A stretch of DNA of 64,000 nt from Alkalicoccobacillus porphyridii (GCF_007293315.1 NZ_VLXZ01000009.1:124001-188000), one strand, 5' to 3'. Counted from the stretch's first letter, positions 34,829-43,725 are shown. Numbers and translations: made by a program. The notes: generated by a model not told the origin, from the letters alone.

Positions 34829-35869
34829 ATGAGGCAGAAATTTGATGATTGGCGGGGAAGTAGAGGGTGGAAGGAGGTTTTAAAAATCATTGTCAAAAAA
34901 AGAAGTGTTCCTAATCAATTGCTTAGACTCGAAGCATTTATAAGAAGGTCTAGTCACACTCCAGATAAAGTAGTAGCAGATTACACTAAAAGAAAATTAG
35001 GCTATCAAGGTGAATGTTCTATTGATTTTTATTTATCAATGCTTCCACCAAACCAAGTAAGTATAATGCATGACCTTAGACTCCATTCAGAGCGGAATGG
35101 TTACTTTCAATTAGATACCTTGCTCCTTACTCCTCAAGGATTAATTATTTTAGAAATCAAAAACTATCAAGGAACTCTTTACTTTGATGAATATTCACAT
35201 CAAGTAACTCGAGTCCTTAATGAAAAAGAAGAACGTATAGCTAATCCATTGTTGCAAGTTTCAAGACAACGATCACATTTACACTCTCACCTCATTTCAC
35301 ACGGCTTACCCTCTCTACCCATTCATACATTTGTAGTTTTCAGCTCACCACTTACCATCTTACGCTCACGATCATCACAACAAACTCTCTCCCCCAAAAT
35401 TATTCATGCAGAAGCGATTCCCACCCAAGTAGAAAGCTATGTACAAAAAGGAAAACAAAAGTATTTAACGTTGAAGCAAATACAAGAAATAGCTACTCTT
35501 CTAAATAACAATCACCAACCCGATTTATCGAACAACCTTACGAGCTTTAATCTCAATAAGGTCATTAAGAAAGGTGTGCATTGTCCCCAGTGTAACCAGA
35601 TAGCCATGCATCGAGAACCACGAATACAAAATTGGAAATGCGCTCATTGCAACAACATCTCAAAAGTCGCTCACATCTTCACATTACAAGATTATGCATT
35701 ACTTTTCCAGCCCACCATTACTAATCTGCAAGCTCAAGACTTTCTTCAAATTTCAAATGAAAATATGATTAAATATCTCATGAGAAAATTAAAATTAAAA
35801 ACCACAGGCCAAAACAAAGGACGCAAGTACCACATACCCATCCCCTTTGAAGCAAAAAATTATGATTGA
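34829..35869 (+). CDS. NERD domain protein with zinc ribbon
   Basis: 346 residues from the ATG at 34829. NERD nuclease-related domain at about 60-170 with the restriction-like core LDTLLLTPQGLIILEIKNYQG (Asp...Glu-x-Lys). Zinc ribbon near residue 250 (CPQC ... CAHC). The likely true start is later: Bacillus NERD proteins usually begin near the equivalent of IVKKRSVPNQLLRLEA, and AAGGAGG at 34871-34877 sits 8 nt before an ATC at 34886, where ATG would be expected. The upstream ATG lacks a ribosome-binding site. Codon use is A/T-rich compared with neighbours, suggesting acquisition. Possible role in nucleic acid processing. Confidence 0.78.
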   Translation: MRQKFDDWRGSRGWKEVLKIIVKKRSVPNQLLRLEAFIRRSSHTPDKVVADYTKRKLGYQGECSIDFYLSMLPPNQVSIMHDLRLHSERNGYFQLDTLLLTPQGLIILEIKNYQGTLYFDEYSHQVTRVLNEKEERIANPLLQVSRQRSHLHSHLISHGLPSLPIHTFVVFSSPLTILRSRSSQQTLSPKIIHAEAIPTQVESYVQKGKQKYLTLKQIQEIATLLNNNHQPDLSNNLTSFNLNKVIKKGVHCPQCNQIAMHREPRIQNWKCAHCNNISKVAHIFTLQDYALLFQPTITNLQAQDFLQISNENMIKYLMRKLKLKTTGQNKGRKYHIPIPFEAKNYD

Positions 35870-35889
35870 TTGGGAAGTTCTTGTGATAT

Positions 35890-36221
35890 CAGATTTTTTC
35901 CCGATATCGCCTCCTCTTTCCCGATATCGCTCTCTCTTTCCCGATATCGCCCCCTCTTTCCCGATATCGCTCCCCCTTTCCCGATATCGTCCCCTCTTTC
36001 CCGATATCACCCTCTCTTTCCCGATATCGTCATCTCTTTCCCGATATCACCCTCTCTTTCCCGATATCCGTCTCTCTTTCCCGATATCGCCCCCTCTTTC
36101 CCGATATCGCACTCTCTTTCCCGATATCGCCCCCTCTTTCCCGATATCACCCTCTCTTTCCCGATATCACCCTCTCTTTCCCGATATCACCCTCTCTTTC
36201 CCGATACCGCACTCTCTTTCA
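35890..36221. repeat. 20-bp tandem array, unit CCGATATCNNNNYCTCTTTC
   Basis: Sixteen CCGATA boxes at exactly 20-bp spacing (35901 to 36201); fifteen read CCGATATC, the last CCGATACC. Filler between boxes varies by a few bases. Same unit, orientation and phase design as the array at 10.43 kb. It follows the NERD gene and is cut off by the IS256-type element. The gene-free stretch 35870-36346 holds this array and the IS left end. Confidence 0.95.
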
Positions 36222-36286
36222 GTCAAGCCTATAATTATGTGTAAAAACCCTTCCACATGTATTACCTTTCATAAAGGGAGACAGTT

Positions 36287-36329
36287 GGTTTTTTGGTGGG
36301 GGAAGGGCCCTTCCCCCACCGAAAAAACC
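36287..36329. repeat. 43-bp near-perfect palindrome in the IS left end
   Basis: ggttttttggtgggggaagg and its complement meet at a central GGGCCC; one base is unpaired by offset. It lies between the transposase stop and the left end. Likely a hairpin blocking transcription into or out of the element. Confidence 0.85.
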
Positions 36330-36346
36330 GGCGCCGCTCGGGTTGC

Positions 36347-37527
36347 TTATTCTCCTCTTCTTTTGAAAATCAATCGTTTCTGTTTCATGGCTTCCGCATG
36401 GTCCATTAGAACGGCTCCTAAAAGACGGAAGGCCGATTGCGTATTAGGAAAAATTCGGATCACACGCTCTCTTCTTCTGATCTCTTGATTCAATCGTTCG
36501 ATTGAATTGGTGCTTCGTAAAAATACATGGTAATTGGAAGGCTCATTCATATATTGGATGGTATCATCAAAGCCTTCGTCTAACTTCTCAATGGCTTTTG
36601 TGACCTTTGGATTCTCTTCATATTTTGATATGAATTCCTCTTTAAACCGACGAGCATCTTCAGGTGTAACAGCTTCAAAAATGCGTTTTAAATCTTGTTT
36701 GGTTTCCTCTATCCCCTTTCTAGGCATAGATTGAATGACGTTTTTCTTAAAATGAACCGTACAACGCTGCCACGCTGTGCCGATGAATTCTTTTTGTATC
36801 GCTTTTTTCAAACCAGCATGAGCGTCTGAAATGATTAACTGGGGGGATTGTAATCCTCGTCCTTTTAACTGTTCAAAAAATTCTTTCCAGGCTTCATAAC
36901 TTTCCTCATGGCTCACCTTCATCCCTAGGACCTCTCGATGATGGTTTTCAGTGATCGCCGTCGCCATATAGACGGCTTTAGGCACAACTTTATGGTGCTC
37001 TCGCACCTTAATATACATGGCATCAACGAAGATGTAAGGGTAATATTCTGTGTTCAAGGGACGTTCAGCCCATTCACGGACAATCGGGTCCAATTTTTTG
37101 TCAATGTGGAGACGAAAGCGTGAGAAATCGTTTCGCCACAGAGCTCTTGAACAACGTGTTTAACCTTCCTAGTGGAGACTCCATTCACCACCATTTCTAG
37201 CATCGTAAGCATAAAGGATTGGTCGCAACGTTGATATTTCTCAAAGACTGAAGGAGAGAATTCGCCACTTCTAGTTCGTGGAACACGAAGGGTGACTCTC
37301 CCCACTTTAAACATCATATCGCGCTCGTAATAGCCATTTCGATAATCGTTTCGCTGAGTAGAACGTTGATAATGAGGAACATCTAAGAAATCATCCCGTT
37401 CTTTCTCCATATACTCATTTAAAACCAAGACAATCATTGATTTCATCACCGTATCAATATTAGAATTCACGACAGATTCTTTTAAATCATCCATATTTAG
37501 GTTAAACTGAACTTGAGTCATCATCAT
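36347..37527 (-). pseudogene. IS256-family transposase, frameshifted
   Basis: Two overlapping frames together encode a full transposase. The N-terminal part (37054-37527) contains FLDVPHYQRSTQRNDYRNGY and VVNGVSTRKVKHVVQELCG. The C-terminal part (36347-37093) carries the DDE triad: Asp in YIFVDAMYIKVRE, Asp in LIISDAHAGLKKAI and Glu in STNSIERLNQEIRRR. The frames meet at an A6 tract (37094-37099, complement); A7 would restore STLTKKLDPIVREW. Either a single-base deletion or -1 slippage on the A tract is needed. Family members normally have one uninterrupted frame, so inactivation is more likely. Confidence 0.88.
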
Positions 37528-37673
37528 TCTCCTTCACAGGTTTTTAGAGGTAAAAACAGTGTGGTCGGAATGATGATGGCTTATTCTTTTTACACAATTA
37601 TATGGACTTAACCCGGTCCTCCGTCTCCTCCTCCCCCCTCACACCCGTATCCCCCGCTCCCAAAATCAAAAAA

Positions 37674-37691
37674 GCTCCCACTACCGGGAGC
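37674..37691 (-). terminator. Terminator of the 37.7-kb gene
   Basis: gctccc / gggagc with a 6-nt loop, T6 on the minus strand. Confidence 0.8.
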
Positions 37692-37703
37692 TTCTCCAAC
37701 AAT

Positions 37704-38069
37704 CTATAGTACGGCCAATGCGGTTAAGGCAACAAGTGGGAAAAAGAATCGTCTCCATCCGTATGGGCGAGGTCGCGGATAGTAAGGGTAATAGCCTGGG
37801 TAGTACGGCTGGTACGGGTAGCCGTAGCGGCTTTGTCCTTGAGACATCATTTGTTCATTTCCTTGATTCATTCCTGCCATGACTTCATACATGCTCATTA
37901 ATTGACCTTGTTCATCAACGGGTACCATTAAGTAAACATGGTTGTCATCGACTGATTCGATTACGCCTTCATAATTCATTCCGTTTGCTTGCATGGTAAC
38001 TGCTTGATTTGTGTATTGTTCGCACATTTCTTTCATTTGCTGAGCATATGCGGCTTGTTGTTGTTCCAC
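37704..38069 (-). CDS. Uncharacterised Bacillus protein with Tyr/Pro-rich C-terminus
   Basis: 121 residues from the GTG at 38069, chosen because AAGGAGG lies 8 nt upstream; upstream in-frame ATGs precede that site. The N-terminal half is Gln/Met-rich with an Sm/LSm-like strand pattern (MNYEGVIESVDDNHVYLMVPVDEQ). The C-terminal half is a Tyr/Pro stretch (YPYQPYYPGYYPYYPRPRPY) ending in a hydrophobic, Arg-preceded segment (WRRFFFPLVALTALAVL). Composition resembles spore coat-associated proteins. Function unknown. Confidence 0.75.
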   Translation of the reverse strand: MEQQQAAYAQQMKEMCEQYTNQAVTMQANGMNYEGVIESVDDNHVYLMVPVDEQGQLMSMYEVMAGMNQGNEQMMSQGQSRYGYPYQPYYPGYYPYYPRPRPYGWRRFFFPLVALTALAVL

Positions 38070-38137
38070 CAAGATCGCCTCCTTTTTTCTTAGCATATTC
38101 ACCTAGGCCCAATCGGTGAATACGCCCATAAAAAAAA

Positions 38138-38157
38138 CAGCCTCCTATTTGAGGCTG
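38138..38157 (-). terminator. yhaX terminator
   Basis: cagcctc / gaggctg followed by a T8 run on the minus strand. The hairpin includes the yhaX stop codon. Confidence 0.82.
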
Positions 38158-38996
38158 TGATTGATGCGTAGCTGTTTTCTAAAGACTTCATGTATCATAT
38201 ACGAGAGGCCGTCTTCATCGACGGATCGTGTAATCCAGTCAGCTTTATCTTTGAGTGGTTTTGGCGCATTACCCATTGCTACACCTAAACCTGCCATTTG
38301 CATCATTTCTAAGTCTTCTTCAAAGGCTCCAATTGTGATTAATTCGTCGTTTTGGATGCCTTTACGCTGGCATAACCATTGCAAGGCTTTTGCTTTTGAG
38401 ACATCAGCTGAGACGAGGGAGAGTCGATCCTTGCCAATTCGTTTGATTCGAACGTGATCTAACTGCTCTTCAAGCATATCTAAGGCCTGTTTACGCTGAA
38501 TTGAGGATTCGAATTGGATCTGCATCGTGAGTGGACCGGTTGCTTCATCCATCACGTAATTATAAAGAGAGTCTACATAAGTTAATGGGTAATATAGCTG
38601 GTCGGTTGCCCCAAGCGTCATTTTTGCGATTAGATTATTCCGTTGCTTTTCTTTACTTGTGACAGCATGTGTTTCATACATTAAGTGTATTCGGCATTGA
38701 AATCTCTCCAACGCTTCAATGCATTGCATCACAATGTCCTCAGCTAACTCCCGAGACATAAGCTTTTGCTTTTTGACCTCACTTATATAGGCGCCATCAT
38801 GAGCGATGAGACAGCCTTCCAGTTTTAAACTTTTGGCTATCTTTTGTGCAGATAAATATGGGCGGGATGTAACTAACGCAATCTCGACTCCTTTTTTCGT
38901 CAAATATTCCATTGACTGTCGAGTCGACTTACTTAGTTTTGAATTAGAGCGCAATAACGCCCCATCAATATTTACTGCTAAAAATCTATAAGTCAT
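38145..38996 (-). CDS. yhaX: HAD-superfamily (Cof-type) protein YhaX-like, altered catalytic motifs
   Basis: 283 residues with the HAD-IIB architecture. Motif I, normally DxDGTLL, reads VNIDGALL: the nucleophile Asp is Asn, and Thr is Ala. Motif II survives (LVTSRPYLSA). Motif III Lys is plausible (KDKADWITRS region). Motif IV, normally GDxxND, reads GAFEED. With the nucleophile replaced, phosphatase activity is doubtful; the protein may bind rather than hydrolyse a ligand. Position next to yheA and yheB supports YhaX. ATG 38996 is preferred to a GTG two codons earlier. Confidence 0.82.
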   Translation of the reverse strand: MTYRFLAVNIDGALLRSNSKLSKSTRQSMEYLTKKGVEIALVTSRPYLSAQKIAKSLKLEGCLIAHDGAYISEVKKQKLMSRELAEDIVMQCIEALERFQCRIHLMYETHAVTSKEKQRNNLIAKMTLGATDQLYYPLTYVDSLYNYVMDEATGPLTMQIQFESSIQRKQALDMLEEQLDHVRIKRIGKDRLSLVSADVSKAKALQWLCQRKGIQNDELITIGAFEEDLEMMQMAGLGVAMGNAPKPLKDKADWITRSVDEDGLSYMIHEVFRKQLRINHSLK

Positions 38997-39118
38997 CCGC
39001 ACTTCTTCCCCTCTTGTAGTATTTCTCCCTGATGTTGTAGGAGGCTCGTCGGTTCTGATTTAAGCTTATGTATGTCCGCTGATCGTCAGAACAATTTTAT
39101 CTAATCATTACACAAAAA

Positions 39119-39151
39119 AAACTCCCATCGAACGAGGCTCGATGGGAGTTT
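39119..39151 (-). terminator. yheA terminator
   Basis: aaactcccatcg / cgatgggagttt, with a long T run on the minus strand. Confidence 0.85.
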
Positions 39152-39161
39152 CTTTGTAACA

Positions 39162-39521
39162 TTAGTTTTGTTCTTGATCCGGGTTACCATAAATTTCTTC
39201 AAGTGGCTCCGTGATGATCTTATTGATGTCCCCAATAATGACGCTTAGCTTTTGTTCAGCTTCCATTAATTGAGAGATCAGGTCGTGCTGCTGAACCAAT
39301 TCAAATTGCTGCTGGGCTTTTTGTGCTTCCTCTTCAGAAATCTGTACACCCTGCATTTGTTTTTGTTGCAGTTCTAGCTGAAGCTGACGGAAGTTATCAA
39401 GCATCTTTTTCGCAATATCATCTTCCTCAATTTGCTGATGAAGTGATTGCAAAGATTTGAATTCCTCGCTGGTAGCTAATGCTTCTTTTAATTCCTGTGC
39501 TTTTTCCTGTAATTGTGCCAC
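39162..39521 (-). CDS. yheA: YlbF/YmcA family protein YheA
   Basis: 119 residues, all helical and Gln-rich (LQEKAQELKEALATSEEFKS; FRQLQLELQQKQMQG). Belongs to the family including YlbF and YmcA, which form a complex acting on RNase Y. YheA itself has no assigned function. Downstream of yheB on the same strand, as in B. subtilis. Confidence 0.9.
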   Translation of the reverse strand: MAQLQEKAQELKEALATSEEFKSLQSLHQQIEEDDIAKKMLDNFRQLQLELQQKQMQGVQISEEEAQKAQQQFELVQQHDLISQLMEAEQKLSVIIGDINKIITEPLEEIYGNPDQEQN

Positions 39522-39609
39522 GATTAAATTCCCCCTCCGATTAGTCTACCCGACTATAACATGTTCTCGCGTAGAATTCACGGAAAGTCCTGTTTTTACT
39601 ACAATTTTT

Positions 39610-40767
39610 TTAGAATCCGCCGTTTATTAATAAGACAAAGAGTCCTTGGAAAAGCCCAACGACACCCCCAATGAGTGCTCCTAAGTACGTTATTAACTTT
39701 AGTTCCTTAGAAGCTACAGACATCACTAAATCTTCAAGATGCTGAATCGAAAAAGATTGAACCTGCTGGGTAATGATTTGTTCAATGTGTAAAGTCTCTA
39801 AGAGTTTGCCAATTCGTCTAGCCGCTATCTCAATCATCATGGTTGAAGCCGTTGGGATCCATGTGGAAAGGATTTGCGTTTCATACCTTTGCGCCCAGCT
39901 ATTAAGTGGTGATGTTAAAGAGCGTAAAATGGGGGCTTTGCCTTTTACAAGCTGACTGAAAAACGCTGCCACTTTCTCTTCGTTTATAAGGCTTGATACT
40001 TCAGAGAACGGTTGTTCCTTCAGCTTTTGCCATTCCTTTTCAAGGAGCTCGGTAACCAGTTGATTGGTACGATCGTTCTGCAAAAAATGCAGGATCTCTG
40101 GCTGGATTTTGTCCACCAACCGCTCATTGCCCAAAAACATTTGAAGCATGCTGCCTAGGCGCCCTTTATGATCGAGAAACTCATCTACCATAACACTGAG
40201 CTTTTGTTTGCCTTCACTGCTTTCAAAATAAGTGGTTGCTTTTCTTAAAATGGCTGCAGACACTTCGGGAATATAGCCTTCAATACGTGAAGTAAGTTCT
40301 GGCGGAAGAATGTCATCAATCTTTTTTTCTTGATTTAATTCTATAAACTGGTTTAGTCCTGCTTGAATGAATGTATCGGTTCGCTGAAACAATACGCTTT
40401 CGATGTTTTGGAACCCTGTATTTTCCGCAATAAATTCCTCAAGGGTTTGCTCACTATTCACAACTTTCCTGAGCTCTTCCTCCATCCAGGTTGTTACACC
40501 TGTAGTAAAGGCTTTTTCTTTTATTTGTTTCTCCAGTCCTTCTGCTGTCAGTAAATAGGTTCCTACCATATTTCCAAGTTGTACAGCAATTTCCTGATGA
40601 CGTTTGGGAATTAGTCCTGGTGTCAATGGAAGTTTCCACTTTCCTATATATAAAGCACGATATGGCTTAAATAACATGCGGATGGCAAGAGCATTAGTTA
40701 AGCCACCAAGCGCAGCTCCAACTACAACCATAAAAACGATAAATAACCACGGATCCACTTTCAACAC
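39610..40767 (-). CDS. yheB: DUF445 membrane protein YheB
   Basis: 385 residues with hydrophobic segments at both ends (about 8-28 and 360-383) and a long helical middle. The N-terminal signature GGLTNALAIRMLFKPYRALYI...LTPGLIPKRHQEIA is typical of DUF445. Function unknown. Confidence 0.9.
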   Translation of the reverse strand: MLKVDPWLFIVFMVVVGAALGGLTNALAIRMLFKPYRALYIGKWKLPLTPGLIPKRHQEIAVQLGNMVGTYLLTAEGLEKQIKEKAFTTGVTTWMEEELRKVVNSEQTLEEFIAENTGFQNIESVLFQRTDTFIQAGLNQFIELNQEKKIDDILPPELTSRIEGYIPEVSAAILRKATTYFESSEGKQKLSVMVDEFLDHKGRLGSMLQMFLGNERLVDKIQPEILHFLQNDRTNQLVTELLEKEWQKLKEQPFSEVSSLINEEKVAAFFSQLVKGKAPILRSLTSPLNSWAQRYETQILSTWIPTASTMMIEIAARRIGKLLETLHIEQIITQQVQSFSIQHLEDLVMSVASKELKLITYLGALIGGVVGLFQGLFVLLINGGF

Positions 40768-40906
40768 TCCTTCTGCTATTAAAGCTCGACTTATCTAGTA
40801 TAATCGATTTTTTCTTGTTAGGAAAATATCCAATTCGAGAGAGAGAATAGCTAAAAAAACAATCAGGGATACTATGTAGATCATCTAAAGAAAGGAGGAG
40901 AAAAAA

Positions 40907-41083
40907 ATGAAGGAATCAAAACAAAAGCAGGAATCCGATCAGGGTAGAGAAAAGTACTTCATGGATGTAGATCGTATGATTAATGAAGGTCTAGGGGGTG
41001 GCAAAATCGCTGGTCATCATGCCGGCGAGATTGAAGAAGCCCGACCTCTTGAAGAAGAAGATCCTCCTTCTTCATCTGATTAA
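40907..41083 (+). CDS. Small acidic protein, 58 residues
   Basis: AAAGGAGGAG lies 6 nt before the ATG. Hydrophilic, with KYFMDVDRMINEGLGGGKIA in the middle and a very acidic end (EEARPLEEEDPPSSSD). Too short for most gene callers but well supported by its ribosome-binding site. Upstream of the yxkF-like gene on the same strand. No family recognised with certainty. Confidence 0.75.
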   Translation: MKESKQKQESDQGREKYFMDVDRMINEGLGGGKIAGHHAGEIEEARPLEEEDPPSSSD

Positions 41084-41150
41084 CTCTATGCTAAAACCCA
41101 TGGAGGCGATATACTTAATGAGAGTCCATTTATAGAGGTGAGCTTCAACC

Positions 41151-42041
41151 ATGATCGCACAATCATTAAAAAGGCAATTTGATCAAGCAATCACTACAAA
41201 CCCGGAAGATTATAGACGTACGGACGTTCTTTGGCTTCAGGACGATCAGTCTCAGCCGATTGGTTTTTATAAAAATGAAATTACGACTCGAGAGCAGCAG
41301 CTATTAAAGCTGCTCTTACCCCAGTGGAAGCCGTTTCCTATACCTGAAACAGTTATGGAAGTAAGCTGGAGCAACTGGTTGTTTGAAGAATCAGCTATTG
41401 ATAAGATACCTCCAGTTGTTGGATCAATTAGATTTATTCATTTTTCATTAGACGAATCCATTGATACATATAATGACTTTCATGAGGCTTGGCAGAATCA
41501 GATTTCTGGAATGCTAACGATCCTTTGGGTTGATTCTCTAAGTGGAATCGTGATTCATCAAGCTGAAGAGGACGAAAACGACTTTTTAAGTTTTGTTCAA
41601 GCCATTGCAACGGATTTTTATATCGATATGTCTTTACTTATAGGCACTGAATGTACAACACAACAAGCGAAACAGCGCTTTAACTGGGAACAGGCCTGCT
41701 TTCGGGCTGCGCTCCCACACGTTAATGCTCAGCATATTTTTTATGCACACCAGGCAGTCCCCTACTATTTAATTCAGTTTATTCCTGAATCGGAACGCAG
41801 CTATATTAGCTCTAATGTGTTAACGGAGGATGTTTTATCAGATGTAGATATGATTAAAAGTATATCTGCTTATTTACATCATCATCTTAATCTTTCTTCC
41901 GCTGCGAAAAGCTTGCATATGCACAGAAATAGCTTGCAATATCGTATTGATAAATTTATTGAACGCACTGGCATTGATATTAAACAATTCCCTCAAGCAG
42001 CCTGCATGCACTTTATTTTACTGTTACAAGACAAATCCTAA
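41151..42041 (+). CDS. YxkF-like regulator with PucR/CdaR-type helix-turn-helix
   Basis: 296 residues. The C-terminal 60 residues carry a PucR-type HTH (YLHHHLNLSSAAKSLHMHRN then SLQYRIDKFIERTG). The N-terminal region is not assignable from sequence by eye. In B. subtilis the similar gene yxkF lies directly upstream of msmX, as here. Probably a transcription regulator; ligand unknown. Confidence 0.75.
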   Translation: MIAQSLKRQFDQAITTNPEDYRRTDVLWLQDDQSQPIGFYKNEITTREQQLLKLLLPQWKPFPIPETVMEVSWSNWLFEESAIDKIPPVVGSIRFIHFSLDESIDTYNDFHEAWQNQISGMLTILWVDSLSGIVIHQAEEDENDFLSFVQAIATDFYIDMSLLIGTECTTQQAKQRFNWEQACFRAALPHVNAQHIFYAHQAVPYYLIQFIPESERSYISSNVLTEDVLSDVDMIKSISAYLHHHLNLSSAAKSLHMHRNSLQYRIDKFIERTGIDIKQFPQAACMHFILLLQDKS

Positions 42042-42152
42042 AGATTGTGCACACTGCCTAGAAGCTACTAGCAACTTTGTGCACCTTCCCTATAGTCCAA
42101 ACCCATGAAAAGGCTTACAATTTGTTTATATTAAACAGTTGGAGGGATTTGA

Positions 42153-43250
42153 ATGGCTGAAATTAGCTTAGATAATATTTATAAAATTTATGATGGTGAC
42201 GTAACAGCTGTATCTGATTTCAATCTAAAAATTGAAGACAAAGAATTTATCGTGTTTGTAGGACCGTCTGGTTGCGGTAAATCAACTACTCTTCGTATGA
42301 TTGCTGGCCTTGAAGATATTTCAAAAGGTGATCTCCATATCGGTGAGAAGCGTATGAATGATATCGCACCTAAGGATCGTGACATTGCGATGGTATTCCA
42401 AAACTATGCCCTCTACCCTCATATGAACGTATACGATAATATGGCCTTTGGTCTAAAACTACGTAAATTTAAAAAAGATGAAATTGAAAAACGCGTGAAA
42501 AATGCCGCTCAAATTCTTGGATTAACAGAAATGCTTGACCGTAAACCAAAAGCAATGTCTGGTGGTCAGCGTCAGCGGGTTGCACTTGGACGTGCTATTG
42601 TTCGGGATCCACAAGTATTCCTAATGGATGAGCCACTTTCCAACCTTGATGCAAAGCTACGTGTACAAATGAGAGCTGAAATTACTAAGCTTCACAAGCG
42701 TTTACAGACTACAACTATTTATGTAACGCATGACCAAACTGAAGCAATGACAATGGCCACCAGGATTGTTATTATGAAGGATGGTTTTATCCAACAAGTT
42801 GGTACACCAAAAGATGTATATGATAACCCTGAAAACGTGTTCGTTGGTGGATTCATCGGTTCCCCTTCTATGAACTTCATAACAGGACGTCTTGATGGCG
42901 ATCAATTTGTTGTAGGTGAAATTAAGCTTAAAGTTCCAGAAGGTAAATTAAAGACATTGCGTGAAAAAGGCTATGTTGACAAAGATCTTATTCTTGGCAT
43001 TCGTCCTGAGGATGTACATGATGAACTCCTTTTCCTTCAATCATCACCTGACACTAAACTAAACGCAGTGATCGAAGTTGCTGAGTTAACAGGTGCTGAG
43101 ACAGTTCTTTACTCTAGTGTAAACGGTCAGGAGCTTGTTGCCAGAGTCGACTCTCGTACGGATGTAACTTCCGGTCAAACACTTGAGCTTTCACTCGATC
43201 TAAATAAGTGTCACTTCTTTGACGCTGATAACGAGCAACGTATTCGTTAA
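42153..43250 (+). CDS. msmX: Multi-sugar ABC transporter ATPase MsmX (UgpC family)
   Basis: 365 residues. Walker A GPSGCGKST, Q-loop FQNYALYPHM, signature MSGGQRQRVALGRAI, Walker B VFLMDEPLSNLDAK, switch His in YVTHDQTEAMTM, and a C-terminal TOBE region (LGIRPEDVHDE). MsmX is a shared ATPase energising several carbohydrate ABC importers. No permease or binding-protein genes are adjacent, as is usual for it. Confidence 0.93.
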   Translation: MAEISLDNIYKIYDGDVTAVSDFNLKIEDKEFIVFVGPSGCGKSTTLRMIAGLEDISKGDLHIGEKRMNDIAPKDRDIAMVFQNYALYPHMNVYDNMAFGLKLRKFKKDEIEKRVKNAAQILGLTEMLDRKPKAMSGGQRQRVALGRAIVRDPQVFLMDEPLSNLDAKLRVQMRAEITKLHKRLQTTTIYVTHDQTEAMTMATRIVIMKDGFIQQVGTPKDVYDNPENVFVGGFIGSPSMNFITGRLDGDQFVVGEIKLKVPEGKLKTLREKGYVDKDLILGIRPEDVHDELLFLQSSPDTKLNAVIEVAELTGAETVLYSSVNGQELVARVDSRTDVTSGQTLELSLDLNKCHFFDADNEQRIR

Positions 43251-43262
43251 TTAAAAAATCAA

Positions 43263-43298
43263 AAAAGCTGTTCCCTTGAGGAATGGCTTTTTTTCATT
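43263..43298 (+). terminator. msmX terminator
   Basis: aaaagctgttcc / ggaatggctttt (with wobble/mismatch) and a T8 tail, directly after the msmX stop. Confidence 0.7.
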
Positions 43299-43302
43299 AA
43301 TA

Positions 43303-43330
43303 AAGGGAATGGTGAGATCACCATTCCCTT
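43303..43330. terminator. Terminator of the SASP gene
   Basis: Perfect arms aagggaatggtga / tcaccattccctt with a 2-nt gap, downstream of the ssp gene on the minus strand. Confidence 0.75.
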
Positions 43331-43340
43331 AGAGCCATCA

Positions 43341-43541
43341 TTATTTTTGGTATCCACCAAGTTGTTGTTCAGCAGCTTGTACTAAACGCTTAGTGATTTC
43401 TCCTCCAACTGAACCGTTAGCACGTGCAGTTGAATCTGGTCCAAGAGTTACACCAAACTCAGAAGCGATTTCGTATTTCATTTGATCAAGAGCTTGTTGT
43501 ACACCAGGTACCACAAGTTGATTTGAACTGTTGTTAGCCAT
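43341..43541 (-). CDS. Alpha/beta-type small acid-soluble spore protein
   Basis: 66 residues. Contains the GPR protease site EFGVTLG and the DNA-binding signature [19 protein letters not shown]. Saturates spore DNA and protects it from UV and damage; degraded on germination. The ATG at 43541 follows GGGGGTG; three codons of open frame precede it. Confidence 0.96.
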   Translation of the reverse strand: MANNSSNQLVVPGVQQALDQMKYEIASEFGVTLGPDSTARANGSVGGEITKRLVQAAEQQLGGYQK

Positions 43542-43725
43542 ATGTTTCACCCCCTTAACTAGTTATAGTGTAGGTTTTTTTTATATTAGTTATGTATCAG
43601 AAAAATTGGTAATAGTTAGTTGTTTTTTTGTGCTTGTCTAAAGTGTTCGTGATAAACTTTAGTGTGAAACCATACACTGCATCATACGTATATGAAATAC
43701 GACGTGATCGATAGGGGGAACTTGA

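Larger units (their letters stand above)
36222..37612. mobile_element. IS256-family insertion sequence
   Basis: About 1.39 kb bounded by imperfect inverted repeats: left gtcaagcctataattatgtgtaaaaa (first part at 36222), right end reading inward gttaagtccatataattgtg (from 37612). It carries a mutator-type transposase frame, interrupted by a frameshift. I found no convincing 8-9 bp target duplication. Inserted at the edge of a 20-bp repeat array. Confidence 0.85.

Noticed and set aside
35847-36488. Open frames across the 35.9-kb array (213 and 124 codons)
   Set aside because: Same artefact of a stop-free 20-bp unit; one even continues into the IS element antisense to the transposase.
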